From: Kosakonia sp. SMBL-WEM22
GTDB taxonomy: Bacteria; Pseudomonadota; Gammaproteobacteria; Enterobacterales; Enterobacteriaceae
Assembly (NCBI RefSeq): GCF_014490785.1
Contig: NZ_CP051488.1
Coordinates: 3,534,001 to 3,598,000 of the forward strand
Length of the DNA: 64,000 nt
Direction: 5' to 3'
The position numbers and the translations under genes are program-made. Below, piece by piece: positions 43,595 through 53,800 of the stretch (the stretch's first letter is position 1; every line of letters starts with the position of its first letter). The notes under the pieces were generated by a model, which ran no database searches, had not been told where the DNA came from, and worked only from the letters and a program-made list of their open reading frames with translations.

Positions 43595-45589
43595 ATGTCC
43601 CGTAAAGAGCTTGCTAACGCCATTCGCGCCCTGAGTATGGACGCGGTGCAAAAAGCCAATTCCGGCCACCCCGGTGCGCCAATGGGGATGGCGGATATCG
43701 CGGAAGTGCTGTGGAACGACTTTCTGCAGCACAACCCGGCCGACCTAACCTGGTACAACCGCGACCGCTTTATTCTCTCTAACGGTCACGCCTCGATGCT
43801 GCTCTACAGCCTGCTGCACCTTAGCGGCTATGACCTGCCGATCGAAGAGCTGAAAAACTTTCGTCAGCTGCACTCCAAAACGCCGGGCCACCCGGAAATT
43901 GGCTACACGCCGGGCGTCGAGACCACCACCGGCCCGCTGGGCCAGGGGCTGGCAAACGCCGTCGGTCTGGCCATTGCCGAGCGCACGCTGGCGGCGCAAT
44001 TTAACCGTCCGGGCCATGACATTGTCGATCACTACACCTATGTCTTTATGGGCGATGGCTGTCTGATGGAGGGGATCTCCCACGAAGTCTGCTCGCTGGC
44101 GGGCACGCTGGGCTTAGGCAAACTGATTGGCTTCTACGATCACAACGGCATCTCCATTGATGGCGAAACCGAAGGCTGGTTTACCGATGACACCGCCAAA
44201 CGCTTTGAAGCCTATAACTGGCATGTGATTAGCGAAGTGGATGGTCACTCTGCGGAAGCAGTGAAAAAAGCCATCGAAGAGGCACAGCAGGTAAAAGATA
44301 AGCCGTCGCTGATTATCTGCCGCACGGTGATTGGTTTTGGCTCGCCGAACAAAGCGGGCAAAGAGGAGTCCCATGGCGCGGCGCTCGGCGACGAAGAGGT
44401 GGCGCTGACCCGCAAACAGCTGGGCTGGAACTACGGTCCGTTCGAGATCCCGAAAGAGATCTACCAGGCGTGGGACGCCCACGATCGCGGTGCGAAAGCC
44501 CAGCAGTCGTGGAATGAGAAACTGGCCGCGTGGGAGAAAGAGTACCCGGATCTGGCAGCAGAGTTCAAACGCCGTATGAGCGGCGGACTGCCGGAGAACT
44601 GGGAGCAGACCACCTCCGAATACATCAACAACCTGCAGGCTAACCCGGCGAAGATCGCCAGCCGCAAGGCATCGCAAAACACCCTGAACAGCTATGGTCC
44701 GGTGCTGCCGGAACTGCTTGGCGGCTCGGCGGATCTGGCGCCAAGTAACCTCACCATTTGGTCAGGATCTACCTCGATTAAAGAGGATGCCGCCGGAAAC
44801 TACATTCACTACGGTGTGCGTGAGTTTGGCATGACGGCGATTGCTAACGGTATCGCTCACCACGGCGGTTTCGTGCCCTACACCGCCACCTTCCTGATGT
44901 TTGTTGAATACGCCCGTAATGCGGCGCGTATGGCGGCGCTGATGAAAGCGCGGCAGATCATGGTCTACACCCATGACTCCATCGGCCTTGGCGAAGATGG
45001 CCCAACGCACCAGGCGGTTGAGCAGATTGCCAGCCTGCGTCTGACGCCAAACTTCAGCACCTGGCGCCCCTGCGACCAGGTGGAAGCAGCGGTCGGCTGG
45101 AAACTGGCGATTGAACGCCACAACGGCCCGACGGCGCTGATCCTCTCGCGTCAGAATCTGGCGCAGATGGAGCGAACCCCGGAGCAGGTCAAGGCGATCA
45201 GCAAAGGCGGTTATATCCTGAAAGATAGCGATGGCAAACCGGATCTGATCCTGATTGCCACCGGCTCCGAAATGGAGATCACTATGAAGGCCGCCGATCA
45301 GTTGAGCGGTGAAGGCGTTAAAGTGCGGGTGGTTTCGCTGCCTTCTACGGATATCTTTGATGCCCAGGATGAAGCGTGGCGCGAATCAGTGCTGCCGTCG
45401 GATGTCAGCGCGCGCGTCGCGGTGGAAGCCGGGATTGCCGATTACTGGTACAAATATGTCGGTCTGAAAGGGGCAATCGTCGGCATGACCGGCTATGGCG
45501 AGTCCGCTCCGGCGGAGAAACTCTTCCCTTACTTCGGCTTTACCGTTGAGAATATCGTGGCGAAAGCCAAAGCGGTGCTTAACAAGTAA
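43595..45589 (+). CDS. tktB: TktB, transketolase 2
   Basis: A 664-residue thiamine-diphosphate enzyme of the pentose-phosphate pathway. The TPP/Mg motif is GDGCLMEGISHEVCSLAGTL (about residues 154-173), and the transketolase signature follows in the central domain (FLMFVEYARNAARMAALM). It is called tktB rather than tktA because it is coupled to talA. Confidence 0.96.
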   Translation: MSRKELANAIRALSMDAVQKANSGHPGAPMGMADIAEVLWNDFLQHNPADLTWYNRDRFILSNGHASMLLYSLLHLSGYDLPIEELKNFRQLHSKTPGHPEIGYTPGVETTTGPLGQGLANAVGLAIAERTLAAQFNRPGHDIVDHYTYVFMGDGCLMEGISHEVCSLAGTLGLGKLIGFYDHNGISIDGETEGWFTDDTAKRFEAYNWHVISEVDGHSAEAVKKAIEEAQQVKDKPSLIICRTVIGFGSPNKAGKEESHGAALGDEEVALTRKQLGWNYGPFEIPKEIYQAWDAHDRGAKAQQSWNEKLAAWEKEYPDLAAEFKRRMSGGLPENWEQTTSEYINNLQANPAKIASRKASQNTLNSYGPVLPELLGGSADLAPSNLTIWSGSTSIKEDAAGNYIHYGVREFGMTAIANGIAHHGGFVPYTATFLMFVEYARNAARMAALMKARQIMVYTHDSIGLGEDGPTHQAVEQIASLRLTPNFSTWRPCDQVEAAVGWKLAIERHNGPTALILSRQNLAQMERTPEQVKAISKGGYILKDSDGKPDLILIATGSEMEITMKAADQLSGEGVKVRVVSLPSTDIFDAQDEAWRESVLPSDVSARVAVEAGIADYWYKYVGLKGAIVGMTGYGESAPAEKLFPYFGFTVENIVAKAKAVLNK

Positions 45590-45596
45590 TCTTCAG

Positions 45597-45628
45597 GCGC
45601 GCCCGCTTCGGCAGGCGCGCTTTCTCTT
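45597..45628. terminator. tktB terminator
   Basis: GCGCGCC, a 10-base loop and GGCGCGC are followed by TTTCTCTT. It lies between the convergent tktB and secreted-protein genes. Confidence 0.8.
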
Positions 45629-46559
45629 ATTTCACCACCTGCAACGCTTCGCTGTTTTGCGGCGTGACAATCTCCTCCTGCTTCTCATCCCACAGCGCTT
45701 TTTTCACCAGCACAAAACCAGGATGTTGCGAATCGCGTTTCACCAGCGCGGCAGCGTCGTCATCCTCCTGCACATTGCTGTTATAGGGGAAGGAGGGCAC
45801 GGCTTTCACCCACTCTCCCTGCTGGATATCGTAGACGTAGACCACGTTCCACGCGCTGGTCCACCATTGCGGGAAGATCACCACGCGGTCGCGACCGCTG
45901 TCGTCAAGGCCGGAGAGCGTCTCCACGGTGGCACCAATACACTGCGGCAGCGTGGCGGGTTTAATGGCCGGGTTGCTGCTCCACAGCGCGCAGTCGCAGT
46001 CGCCCTCTTCTGTACAGCTGCCGCCCGTATGCGGATCGCGGGCGCTAACCCACACCGTCTCTTTCGTGACGCCGTCAAATTTGCCATTGGTCAGCGCGCC
46101 CTGCACCGCCTGCTCTTTCTGATTGAGGCGCGTGAGCAGATCCGTCTCTGTGCTGATGCGCCAGCCTGCTGGCTGGTGGAGGAAAGTTAACTGCGCGGGG
46201 TAATTTTTAAGCTTGTCTGCCTCCAGCCCGGCCTGTTTGACAAAGTCGACCTCGACATCGCCCGCGCTGGTTTCGTTGATATCAAGCGTGGAGATAATGC
46301 GCTGGCTGAAGTGCGGTGCGCGGGCAGCGAAATCCTGCTGCTTGCGCAGCACCGCGTCGCGGGAGAGCTTTTCGCCAAACCAGCTCACCTGGTCGGCATA
46401 GAGATCGCCTGCGTCGGCCTTGCCGTTAAGGTGGCTGTTCCAGCGCTCGACCTGCGCGGCGATGGCCTTATTGTCGGCGGCGGTGAGTTCAGCTCTGGCA
46501 GGCAGAGCGGCGATAAAAGCCAGGCTTAAGGCAAGCCACGGCGTAAACAGAGGTTTCAT
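45627..46559 (-). CDS. Unrecognised secreted protein with four cysteines
   Basis: A 310-residue protein with a signal peptide (about 1-23, cleavage near ARA/ELT). Residues about 25-140 look like an NTF2/SnoaL-type fold (NKAIAAQVERWNSHL, WFGEKLSRDAVL, AGWRISTETDLL), a guess from pattern. Residues 165-310 hold four cysteines (about 182, 188, 190, 207), the cluster SCTEEGDCDC, and aromatic stretches (FPQWWTSAWNVVYVYDIQ). K-12 has no gene here. It lies beside ypfG on the same strand, 65 bp apart, so the two may be co-transcribed and act in the periplasm. No function can be assigned. Confidence 0.75.
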   Translation of the reverse strand: MKPLFTPWLALSLAFIAALPARAELTAADNKAIAAQVERWNSHLNGKADAGDLYADQVSWFGEKLSRDAVLRKQQDFAARAPHFSQRIISTLDINETSAGDVEVDFVKQAGLEADKLKNYPAQLTFLHQPAGWRISTETDLLTRLNQKEQAVQGALTNGKFDGVTKETVWVSARDPHTGGSCTEEGDCDCALWSSNPAIKPATLPQCIGATVETLSGLDDSGRDRVVIFPQWWTSAWNVVYVYDIQQGEWVKAVPSFPYNSNVQEDDDAAALVKRDSQHPGFVLVKKALWDEKQEEIVTPQNSEALQVVK

Positions 46560-46624
46560 TATTCCCTTCCCGGTTGCGATGTGCGGGCGGATTATAATGA
46601 GCGCGGGGCAGTCTCGTCACTCGC

Positions 46625-47668
46625 TTATCGCGTGACCCAAAGAGTTGGCCATGAATCGGGGCCGTGCCAGTTGTCGCAGGTCGGCTCCTGAGCATAACGT
46701 ACGAGGCGAAAAGTCTGGCCGTCGAAACGCCAGCGGCTGGCGACGCCGCAATCTGCAAGCCCTCGCCCTTTCGCCAGCGTCGTCAGCTCGCGGCTCTTCT
46801 CATCAAACGAGGCATTCATCAGCTCCATCTCGCTGTTGCCGTTATCCGGGGAGAACGGCAGCCGCAGGCGTACCAGGCGGGAGACAAACGGTTTTTGCCG
46901 CGAGACAAGCCAGGCGAGATCGATCACATTGTAAGCCCCCGCTTCGCAATCAATCATCAGCAGCGCTTTATCATTGGTCAGCGCGTAGACCCGTACCTGG
47001 CGGCGCGCCGGGTCGAGGGAGCACTGGGTGTTGCTCATTCGCCAGTTGCCGTAATCAAGCAGATCGTTAAGTTGCTGGTGGGTTAAGGGCGCGGGGGCCG
47101 CAGTAGGCTGGACAACCTCTTTTAAGGCGGGCGCGGGCGGCACGCTCAGCGGCGGACTGACCCCTTTTTTAATCCACGCGGTTTTACTGCCGACGCGTTT
47201 TTGCTGCGCGTCAATAAACAGCAGTGCGGCTTTCAGCCCGGCGAGCGAAATCCTCCCCTGCCCGCTCTGCAGGGTGATGGTCTGCCCATCCTGGATGGTC
47301 TCCAGCAGCGCGGCTACGGTTTGCGGGTTGCTGGTCATCAGATGCCACGGCGCGATTTTCCACTCTGTGTTGGTCATCTTCAACGGTTGACCATCAAGCA
47401 GCAGACGCCCGGCAATCGGCGGTGCTTTACCCACAGGGATGCCGATACCGCCGAGATCGATACGCAAAGCAGCATCGGCGCGCGCCCCGGCGCTGCGCTC
47501 AAGGCTCATCACCAGCCCGGCGTGATCGCCGGTATTGCGCGCGACGCAAAAATTCTGGTTATTACAGGTTACTTGCCAGTCGGAGAAGGTTTTCTGTGCA
47601 GGCGCCGCCCACAGAGCGGGTGCGGTGCAAAGACCGAAAAGGAGAGTAAGTACGCTGCGATAACGCAT
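46625..47668 (-). CDS. ypfG: YpfG, periplasmic DUF1176 protein
   Basis: A 347-residue protein with a signal peptide (about 1-21, ending in LWA/APA) and a DUF1176 body (KTFSDWQVTCNNQNFCVARN near the N-terminus; WRFDGQTFRLVRYAQEPTCDNW near the C-terminus split by short stretches). It matches E. coli YpfG in length. The ATG at MRYRSVL is chosen; the 23-codon extension precedes the signal. Function is unknown. Confidence 0.9.
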   Translation of the reverse strand: MRYRSVLTLLFGLCTAPALWAAPAQKTFSDWQVTCNNQNFCVARNTGDHAGLVMSLERSAGARADAALRIDLGGIGIPVGKAPPIAGRLLLDGQPLKMTNTEWKIAPWHLMTSNPQTVAALLETIQDGQTITLQSGQGRISLAGLKAALLFIDAQQKRVGSKTAWIKKGVSPPLSVPPAPALKEVVQPTAAPAPLTHQQLNDLLDYGNWRMSNTQCSLDPARRQVRVYALTNDKALLMIDCEAGAYNVIDLAWLVSRQKPFVSRLVRLRLPFSPDNGNSEMELMNASFDEKSRELTTLAKGRGLADCGVASRWRFDGQTFRLVRYAQEPTCDNWHGPDSWPTLWVTR

Positions 47669-47792
47669 GAATGGTGCAACCCCGGAAGAATAGACGCAAA
47701 ACTGGCGTATCTTTACTCCCGCGGTTGACCGGCTCAATCGGATTTGTCGGATAGCTTCATGCGAAAGTTGGTAGGGGTACAGAAAATATGCT

Positions 47793-48368
47793 TCACGCCA
47801 TCAGACCAGAGGTTTGCAGATACTGTAATAAAATGACCGCCTTGCCGTCACGGATCTCACCGCTTGCCACCATCGCCAGCGCCTGTTCAAAGGGCAGTTC
47901 CAGCACTTCGATATCTTCATCTTCCACGCCACCACCGCTGTTAGCGCGCTGCGCGTCGCTATATTCGGCAACAAAAAAGTGCACGATTTCCGTCACGCCG
48001 CCCGGCGACATATAGAGTTCGAACACTTTGCGCACCTCACCGACCAGGTAGCCGGTCTCTTCAATCGCCTCTTTGCGAATGCACACTTCCGGCTCGTCGT
48101 CGTCCAGCAGACCGGCGCAGGCTTCAATCAGCATGCCACTCTCGTTGCCATTCACCCAGCTGGCGATGCGGAACTGGCGGATAAGCACCACGCTCTGTTT
48201 TTCGCGGTTATAGAGCATGATGGTCGCGCCGTTGCCGCGGTCATACACCTCACGTTTATGGCGGATGACTTCGCCATTCTGACGCGTCAAATCGTAGGTG
48301 ATGTTACGCAGAACAAAGTAGTTTTCGGAGAGGATTTTATCTTTAATCACATCGATTTTTAGCGACAT
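47793..48368 (-). CDS. nudK: NudK, GDP-mannose pyrophosphatase (Nudix)
   Basis: A 191-residue Nudix hydrolase that cleaves GDP-mannose to GMP and mannose-1-phosphate. The Nudix box is GLLDDDEPEVCIRKEAIEET followed by GYLV (about residues 86-108), lying after LIEACA. It matches E. coli NudK in length. It stands 66 bp downstream of aegA on the same strand. Confidence 0.93.
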   Translation of the reverse strand: MSLKIDVIKDKILSENYFVLRNITYDLTRQNGEVIRHKREVYDRGNGATIMLYNREKQSVVLIRQFRIASWVNGNESGMLIEACAGLLDDDEPEVCIRKEAIEETGYLVGEVRKVFELYMSPGGVTEIVHFFVAEYSDAQRANSGGGVEDEDIEVLELPFEQALAMVASGEIRDGKAVILLQYLQTSGLMA

Positions 48369-48434
48369 AGCAGGCTCCAGAAGAGAAAAAGAATGGCGCT
48401 ATAGTACGCGCCCTGGCCTGCTTTGTCGCCGGGG

Positions 48435-50399
48435 TTACTGTTTCTCCGGTGGGTTAATGCCGAGCCACGCCATCATCCCCTGCGCCGCATGGCGCCCCTC
48501 CGCCATCGCCGTGACCACCAGATCGGCACCGCGCACCGCATCGCCACCGGCAAAAATCTGCGGGTGAGTGGTTTGATACCGGTAGGTGCTATTGACGCTG
48601 GCCGCGATGCGTCCCCACTCATCCACCTGCACACCCTGGCGCGACAACCACGGCATCGAATGGGGATTGAAACCAAAGGCCATAATCACCGCGTCGGCGG
48701 GCATAATAAACTCGCTCCCTGCGATCGCCACCGGGCGGCGACGCCCTTTCGCGTCCGGCTCGCCGAGCTGCGTACGCTGTAAACGTACGCCGCTCACGTT
48801 GCCCCCCTCATCGACTTCAATGTTGAGCGGCTGGACGTTGAACTCAAAGTTCGCCCCCTCATCACGGGCATTTTTCACCTCTTTTTTCGAGCCGGGCATA
48901 TTGGCTTCATCCCGGCGGTAGGCGCAGGTGACTTTTGCCGCACCGTGACGCAGCGCGGTGCGCACGCAGTCCATCGCCGTATCGCCGCCGCCGAGCACCA
49001 CCACGTTTAGCCCGGCGGTGTCGACAAATGGCTCATCCGCCGTGGTTTCAAGCCCCATCAATTGTTTGGTGTTGGCAATCAGGAACGGTAACGCGTCATA
49101 GACACCAGGCGCCTGTTCATTGGGCAGGTTGGCTTTCATCGAGCGGTAAGTGCCGACGCCGATGAATACCGCGTCGAACTCCTGGAGCAGTTGCTCCAGT
49201 GGACGATCTTTGCCGATTTCACAATTGAGTTCAAAACGGATGCCCATCGCGCTAAAGATTTCGCGCCGCCGCGCCAGCAGAGATTTGTCGAGCTTGAAAG
49301 CCGGAATGCCAAAGGTGAGCAGGCCGCCGATTTCCGGGTGGCGATCGAAGACGGTGGCGCTGACGCCGTGGCGGACCAGCACATCGGCACACGCCAGCCC
49401 CGCCGGCCCTGCGCCAATAATCGCCACCCGTTTATCAACGGGTTTCACCTGCCGCAGGTCGGGCCGCCAGCCCCCGGCCAGCGCCTGATCGGAGATGTAA
49501 CGCTCAATGTTGCCGATGGTGACCGAGCCGGAGGCATCGCGCAAGGTACACGCCCCTTCGCAGAGACGATCCTGCGGGCAGACACGGCCAGTGATCTCCG
49601 GCAGGCAGTTGGTCTGGTGCGAAAGCTCTACTGCCGCAGCAATGTCGCCCGCTTTTACGCGAGCAATCCACTGGGGAATATGGTTGTGCAGCGGACAGCG
49701 CCATTCGCAGATGCTGTGCTCGCCGCAAGTTAAGCAGCGCTGCGCCTCCTGCTGCGCCTGCAGGGGTCGAAATGGCAAGTAGATCTCATCAAAGCCGCTT
49801 TTCCGCGCCGCCAGCGCCAGCTTCTCCGGCTCGCCGCGCGTGGCGGTACTACGTAACTGGCGCATTTTGTCGTCATTCTGCGCCGGAAGCTCGTGCCACG
49901 GCAGCGCCTGCTGGCTGGCGGTGCGCAATCGCCGTGTTTTCGCCATATTTGCCAGCGCTTCTGCGTTAATTAAGGTGAGCGCATCCGCCGGGCAGTTCTC
50001 CACGCAGGCCGGGCCTGCCAGGCGCTCTGCGCAGAGATCGCACTTGTGAGCGGTGGCTTTTACCTGCCCTTTTACGTCCGTGACCAACACCTGCATCGTG
50101 CCGAACGGGCAGGCGACAACGCAGGATTTGCAGCCGATGCATCTCTGCTGATTCACCTGCACCGCGTCATCGACGCGGGTGATGGCACCGTTCGGGCAAC
50201 TGCGCGCGCAGGGGGCGGCTTCGCAGTGATGGCAGGTCACCGCGCTGTTCTGCTGGGGGTTTTTGATTACAGTAATACGCGGGTAGAACGCACCAGGGGT
50301 AAGGGGATGTTGCTCGTCGTTGTGCGCCATTACGCAGGCCACTTCGCAGGCATGGCATCCAATACAGTGTTGGCTATTCGCCATAATAAAACGATTCAT
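48435..50399 (-). CDS. aegA: AegA, putative Fe-S / GltD-like oxidoreductase
   Basis: A 654-residue fusion. Residues 1-170 hold ferredoxin-type clusters (CIGCHACEVACVMAHND, CIGCKSCVVACPFG, CDLCAERLAGPACVENCPAD). Residues about 200-650 resemble glutamate synthase small subunit, with FAD and NADPH sites (AIIGAGPAGLACADVL, VVLGGGDTAMDC). E. coli AegA has been linked to anaerobic urate breakdown; the reaction is not fully defined. In K-12 narQ lies divergently next to it; here it is missing. Confidence 0.93.
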   Translation of the reverse strand: MNRFIMANSQHCIGCHACEVACVMAHNDEQHPLTPGAFYPRITVIKNPQQNSAVTCHHCEAAPCARSCPNGAITRVDDAVQVNQQRCIGCKSCVVACPFGTMQVLVTDVKGQVKATAHKCDLCAERLAGPACVENCPADALTLINAEALANMAKTRRLRTASQQALPWHELPAQNDDKMRQLRSTATRGEPEKLALAARKSGFDEIYLPFRPLQAQQEAQRCLTCGEHSICEWRCPLHNHIPQWIARVKAGDIAAAVELSHQTNCLPEITGRVCPQDRLCEGACTLRDASGSVTIGNIERYISDQALAGGWRPDLRQVKPVDKRVAIIGAGPAGLACADVLVRHGVSATVFDRHPEIGGLLTFGIPAFKLDKSLLARRREIFSAMGIRFELNCEIGKDRPLEQLLQEFDAVFIGVGTYRSMKANLPNEQAPGVYDALPFLIANTKQLMGLETTADEPFVDTAGLNVVVLGGGDTAMDCVRTALRHGAAKVTCAYRRDEANMPGSKKEVKNARDEGANFEFNVQPLNIEVDEGGNVSGVRLQRTQLGEPDAKGRRRPVAIAGSEFIMPADAVIMAFGFNPHSMPWLSRQGVQVDEWGRIAASVNSTYRYQTTHPQIFAGGDAVRGADLVVTAMAEGRHAAQGMMAWLGINPPEKQ

Positions 50400-50858
50400 G
50401 GCACCCTTCTTGATTGGCTGGATAAACCTTATCTTTTATATGCCTACTCTATTTACCGGGGTGCCTGCTGCCAGGCAATGTTCATTTGCCCAGAAAGGTT
50501 ATCTATTTGTCACGAACATGTAGCAGATCAATTTATGTTAGCTTTTCAGAAAAATAGTAAGCCTGCGCAATTATGCTGGATAGTCTACAGTCCGTGTAAA
50601 TGGTTAATAACGGGCAGGTAACGGCGCCTTCACTTACCGTTGCGGTAAAGCTTAGTCAGAATGAAGAATCAACGTTGAGAGTGGGTCTACGCAGAAGAAA
50701 ATTTGGCTTAAATGACGATCTGCCCCGTGAAGCCTCAATCGGGCATGATAATTTACACTTTCTCCTTTATTTCTCCACGATTGGTGTCGCTATTACCGCT
50801 ACATTGAGGCGGCTACTCTCACCTTAATCATGCGCAGCAATATGAGGTCCTGTTTCTG
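50400..50858. other. aegA-acrD intergenic region without a gene
   Basis: 458 bp holding two divergent promoters and no convincing gene. K-12 has narQ (about 1.7 kb) here. A 75-codon frame at 50600-50827 has no resemblance to NarQ and lies over the acrD regulatory region. The only recognised site is the BaeR-like box. Confidence 0.6.
50768..50785 (+). promoter_or_regulatory. BaeR-type box upstream of acrD
   Basis: TATTTCTCCACGATTGGT matches the BaeR box described in front of E. coli acrD and mdtA (TTTTTCTCCATNATTGGC, from memory) at 14 of 17 defined positions, 74 bp before the ATG. It suggests BaeSR envelope-stress control is conserved. Confidence 0.65.
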
Positions 50859-53800
50859 ATGGCGAATTTTTTTATCGATCGCCCCATCTTCGCGTGGGTG
50901 CTGGCGATCCTGATCTGTCTGACCGGGGCGCTCGCCATTAGCTCGTTGCCCGTTGAGCAATATCCCGATTTAGCGCCGCCAAATGTGCGCATTACCGCCA
51001 ACTACCCCGGTGCGTCGGCGCAGACGCTGGAAAACACCGTCACGCAGGTGATTGAGCAGAATATGACCGGGCTCGATAACCTGATGTATATGTCCTCGCA
51101 AAGCAGCGCCACGGGCCAGGCGTCAATCACCCTGAACTTCCGCGCCGGGACCGACCCCGATGAAGCGGTGCAGCAGGTTCAAAACCAGCTGCAGTCCGCG
51201 ATGCGCAAGCTGCCGCAAACCGTGCAGAACCAGGGCGTGACGGTGCGCAAAACCGGTGATACCAACATCCTCACCATCGCCTTTGTCTCCACCGACGGGT
51301 CGATGGATAAGCAGGATATTGCCGACTATGTGGCGAGTAACATTCAGGACCCATTAAGCCGCGTTAACGGCGTCGGCGATATTGATGCCTACGGCTCGCA
51401 GTACGCTATGCGCATCTGGCTCGATCCGTCGAAGCTCACCAGTTATCAGCTCACCACCGGTGATGTGACCCGCGCCATTTCCTCCCAGAACGCGCAGATT
51501 GCCGTCGGACAACTGGGCGGCACGCCCTCCGTTGACCGCCAGGCGCTGAATGCCACCATTAATGCGCAGTCGCTGTTACAGACGCCGGAGCAGTTCCGCG
51601 CTATCACGTTGCGCGTTAATCCTGACGGGTCGGAAGTGCGTCTTGGTGACGTGGCGACCGTTGAACTGGGTGCGGAAAAGTATGACTACCTCAGCCGTTA
51701 TAACGGTAAAGCCGCCTCCGGGCTTGGCGTGAAGCTGGCCTCCGGGGCGAATGAGATGGAGACGGCAGAGCTGGTGCTCCAGCGGCTTGATGAGCTGTCC
51801 CACTACTTTCCCCACGGCCTTGAGTATAAAGTCGCTTACGAGACCGCCTCGTTTGTTAAAGCCTCAATCATTGACGTGGTTAAGACGCTTCTCGAAGCGA
51901 TTGTGCTGGTGTTTGTGGTGATGTACCTCTTTTTGCAAAACTTCCGCGCCACACTGATCCCAACCATCGCCGTGCCGGTGGTGCTGCTCGGCACCTTTGG
52001 CGTGCTCTACTCCTTTGGCTACAGCATCAACACCCTGACGATGTTTGCGATGGTGCTCGCCATCGGCCTGCTGGTGGATGATGCGATTGTAGTGGTGGAA
52101 AATGTCGAGCGCATCATGAGCGAAGAGGGTCTTTCGCCGCGCGAGGCGACGCGCAAGTCGATGGGGCAGATTCAGGGCGCGCTGGTCGGCATTGCGATGG
52201 TGCTCTCCGCCGTGTTTGTACCGATGGCCTTCTTTGGCGGCACTACCGGTGCTATCTATCGCCAGTTCTCTATCACTATTGTTTCGGCAATGGTGCTCTC
52301 GGTGCTGGTGGCGATGATCCTGACACCTGCGCTCTGCGCCACGCTACTCAAGCCGCTGCACAAAGGCGAGCAGCACGGACAGAAGGGCTTCTTCGGTGCC
52401 TTTAACCGCGTCTTCAACCGTAATGCCGACCGCTATCAAACCGCCGTGGGCAAAATCCTGCACCACGCTCTGCGTTGGATCCTGCTCTATCTGCTGCTGA
52501 TTGGCGTGATGGTGCTGCTGTTTATGCGCCTGCCCACCTCGTTTCTGCCACTGGAGGATCGCGGCATGTTTACCACCTCCATTCAGTTGCCGAGCGGCTC
52601 AACGCAACAGCAGACGCTGAAGGTGGTGCAGAAGGTTGAAAAGTACTTCTTCACCCATGAGAAAGAGAATGTGCAGTCGGTGTTCGCCACCGTCGGCTCC
52701 GGCCCCGGCGGCAACGGGCAAAACGTTGCGCGCCTCTTTATTCGCCTGAAAGATTGGGAGTCACGCCATACCAGCGAGGGCAGCGCCTTTGCCATTATCG
52801 AGCGCGCCACCAAAGCCTTTAGCCGCATCAAAGAAGCGCGCGTCTTTGCCGGCAGCCCGCCGGCGATCAGCGGCATGGGCAGCTCCGCCGGGTTTGATAT
52901 GGAGTTGCAGGATCATGCCGGTGCTGGCCACGATGCGCTGATGGCGGCGCGCGACCAGTTGATTCAGCTCGCCTCGCAGGATCCGGCTCTCACCCGCGTG
53001 CGCCACAACGGGCTGGATGATAGCGCGCAGTTACAGATTGATATCGATCAGCGCAAAGCGCAGGCACTGGGCGTCTCGATTGATGATATTAACGACACGC
53101 TGAAGACCGCATGGGGCTCCAGCTACGTTAACGACTTTATGGATCGCGGCCGCGTGAAGAAGGTCTATGTGCAGTCGGCGGCGAAATTCCGCATGCTGCC
53201 GGATGACATTAACCGCTGGTATGTCCGCAATAACAGCGGCGGAATGGTGCCCTTCTCCGCTTTTGCCACCTCGCACTGGCAAACCGGCTCGCCGCGTCTT
53301 GAGCGCTACAACGGCTATGCGGCGGTGGAGATTGTCGGCGAAGCCGCGCCAGGGGTCAGTACCGGTACGGCAATGGATGTGATGGAGAAGCTGGTACGCC
53401 AGCTGCCGACCGGCTTTGGCCTGGAGTGGACGGCGATGTCTTATCAGGAGCGGCTCTCCGGCGCGCAGGCACCGGCACTCTATGCCGTCTCGCTGCTGGT
53501 GGTTTTCCTCTGCCTTGCCGCGCTGTATGAGAGCTGGTCGGTGCCCTTCTCGGTGATGCTGGTGGTGCCGCTGGGCGTAATTGGCGCGCTGGTAGCGACC
53601 TGGATGCGCGGGCTGGAGAATGATGTCTACTTCCAGGTGGGGCTGTTGACGGTGATTGGCCTGTCGGCGAAGAACGCGATTTTGATTGTTGAGTTCGCCA
53701 ATGAGATGAATGCCCGCGGTGAAGATCTGCTCGCCTCAACGCTGCATGCCTGCCGCCAGCGTCTGCGGCCCATCCTGATGACCTCGCTGGCGTTTGTTTT

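Noticed and set aside
50600..50827. 75-codon frame upstream of acrD as a gene or narQ remnant
   Set aside because: No similarity to NarQ is visible and it covers the BaeR box and acrD promoter.
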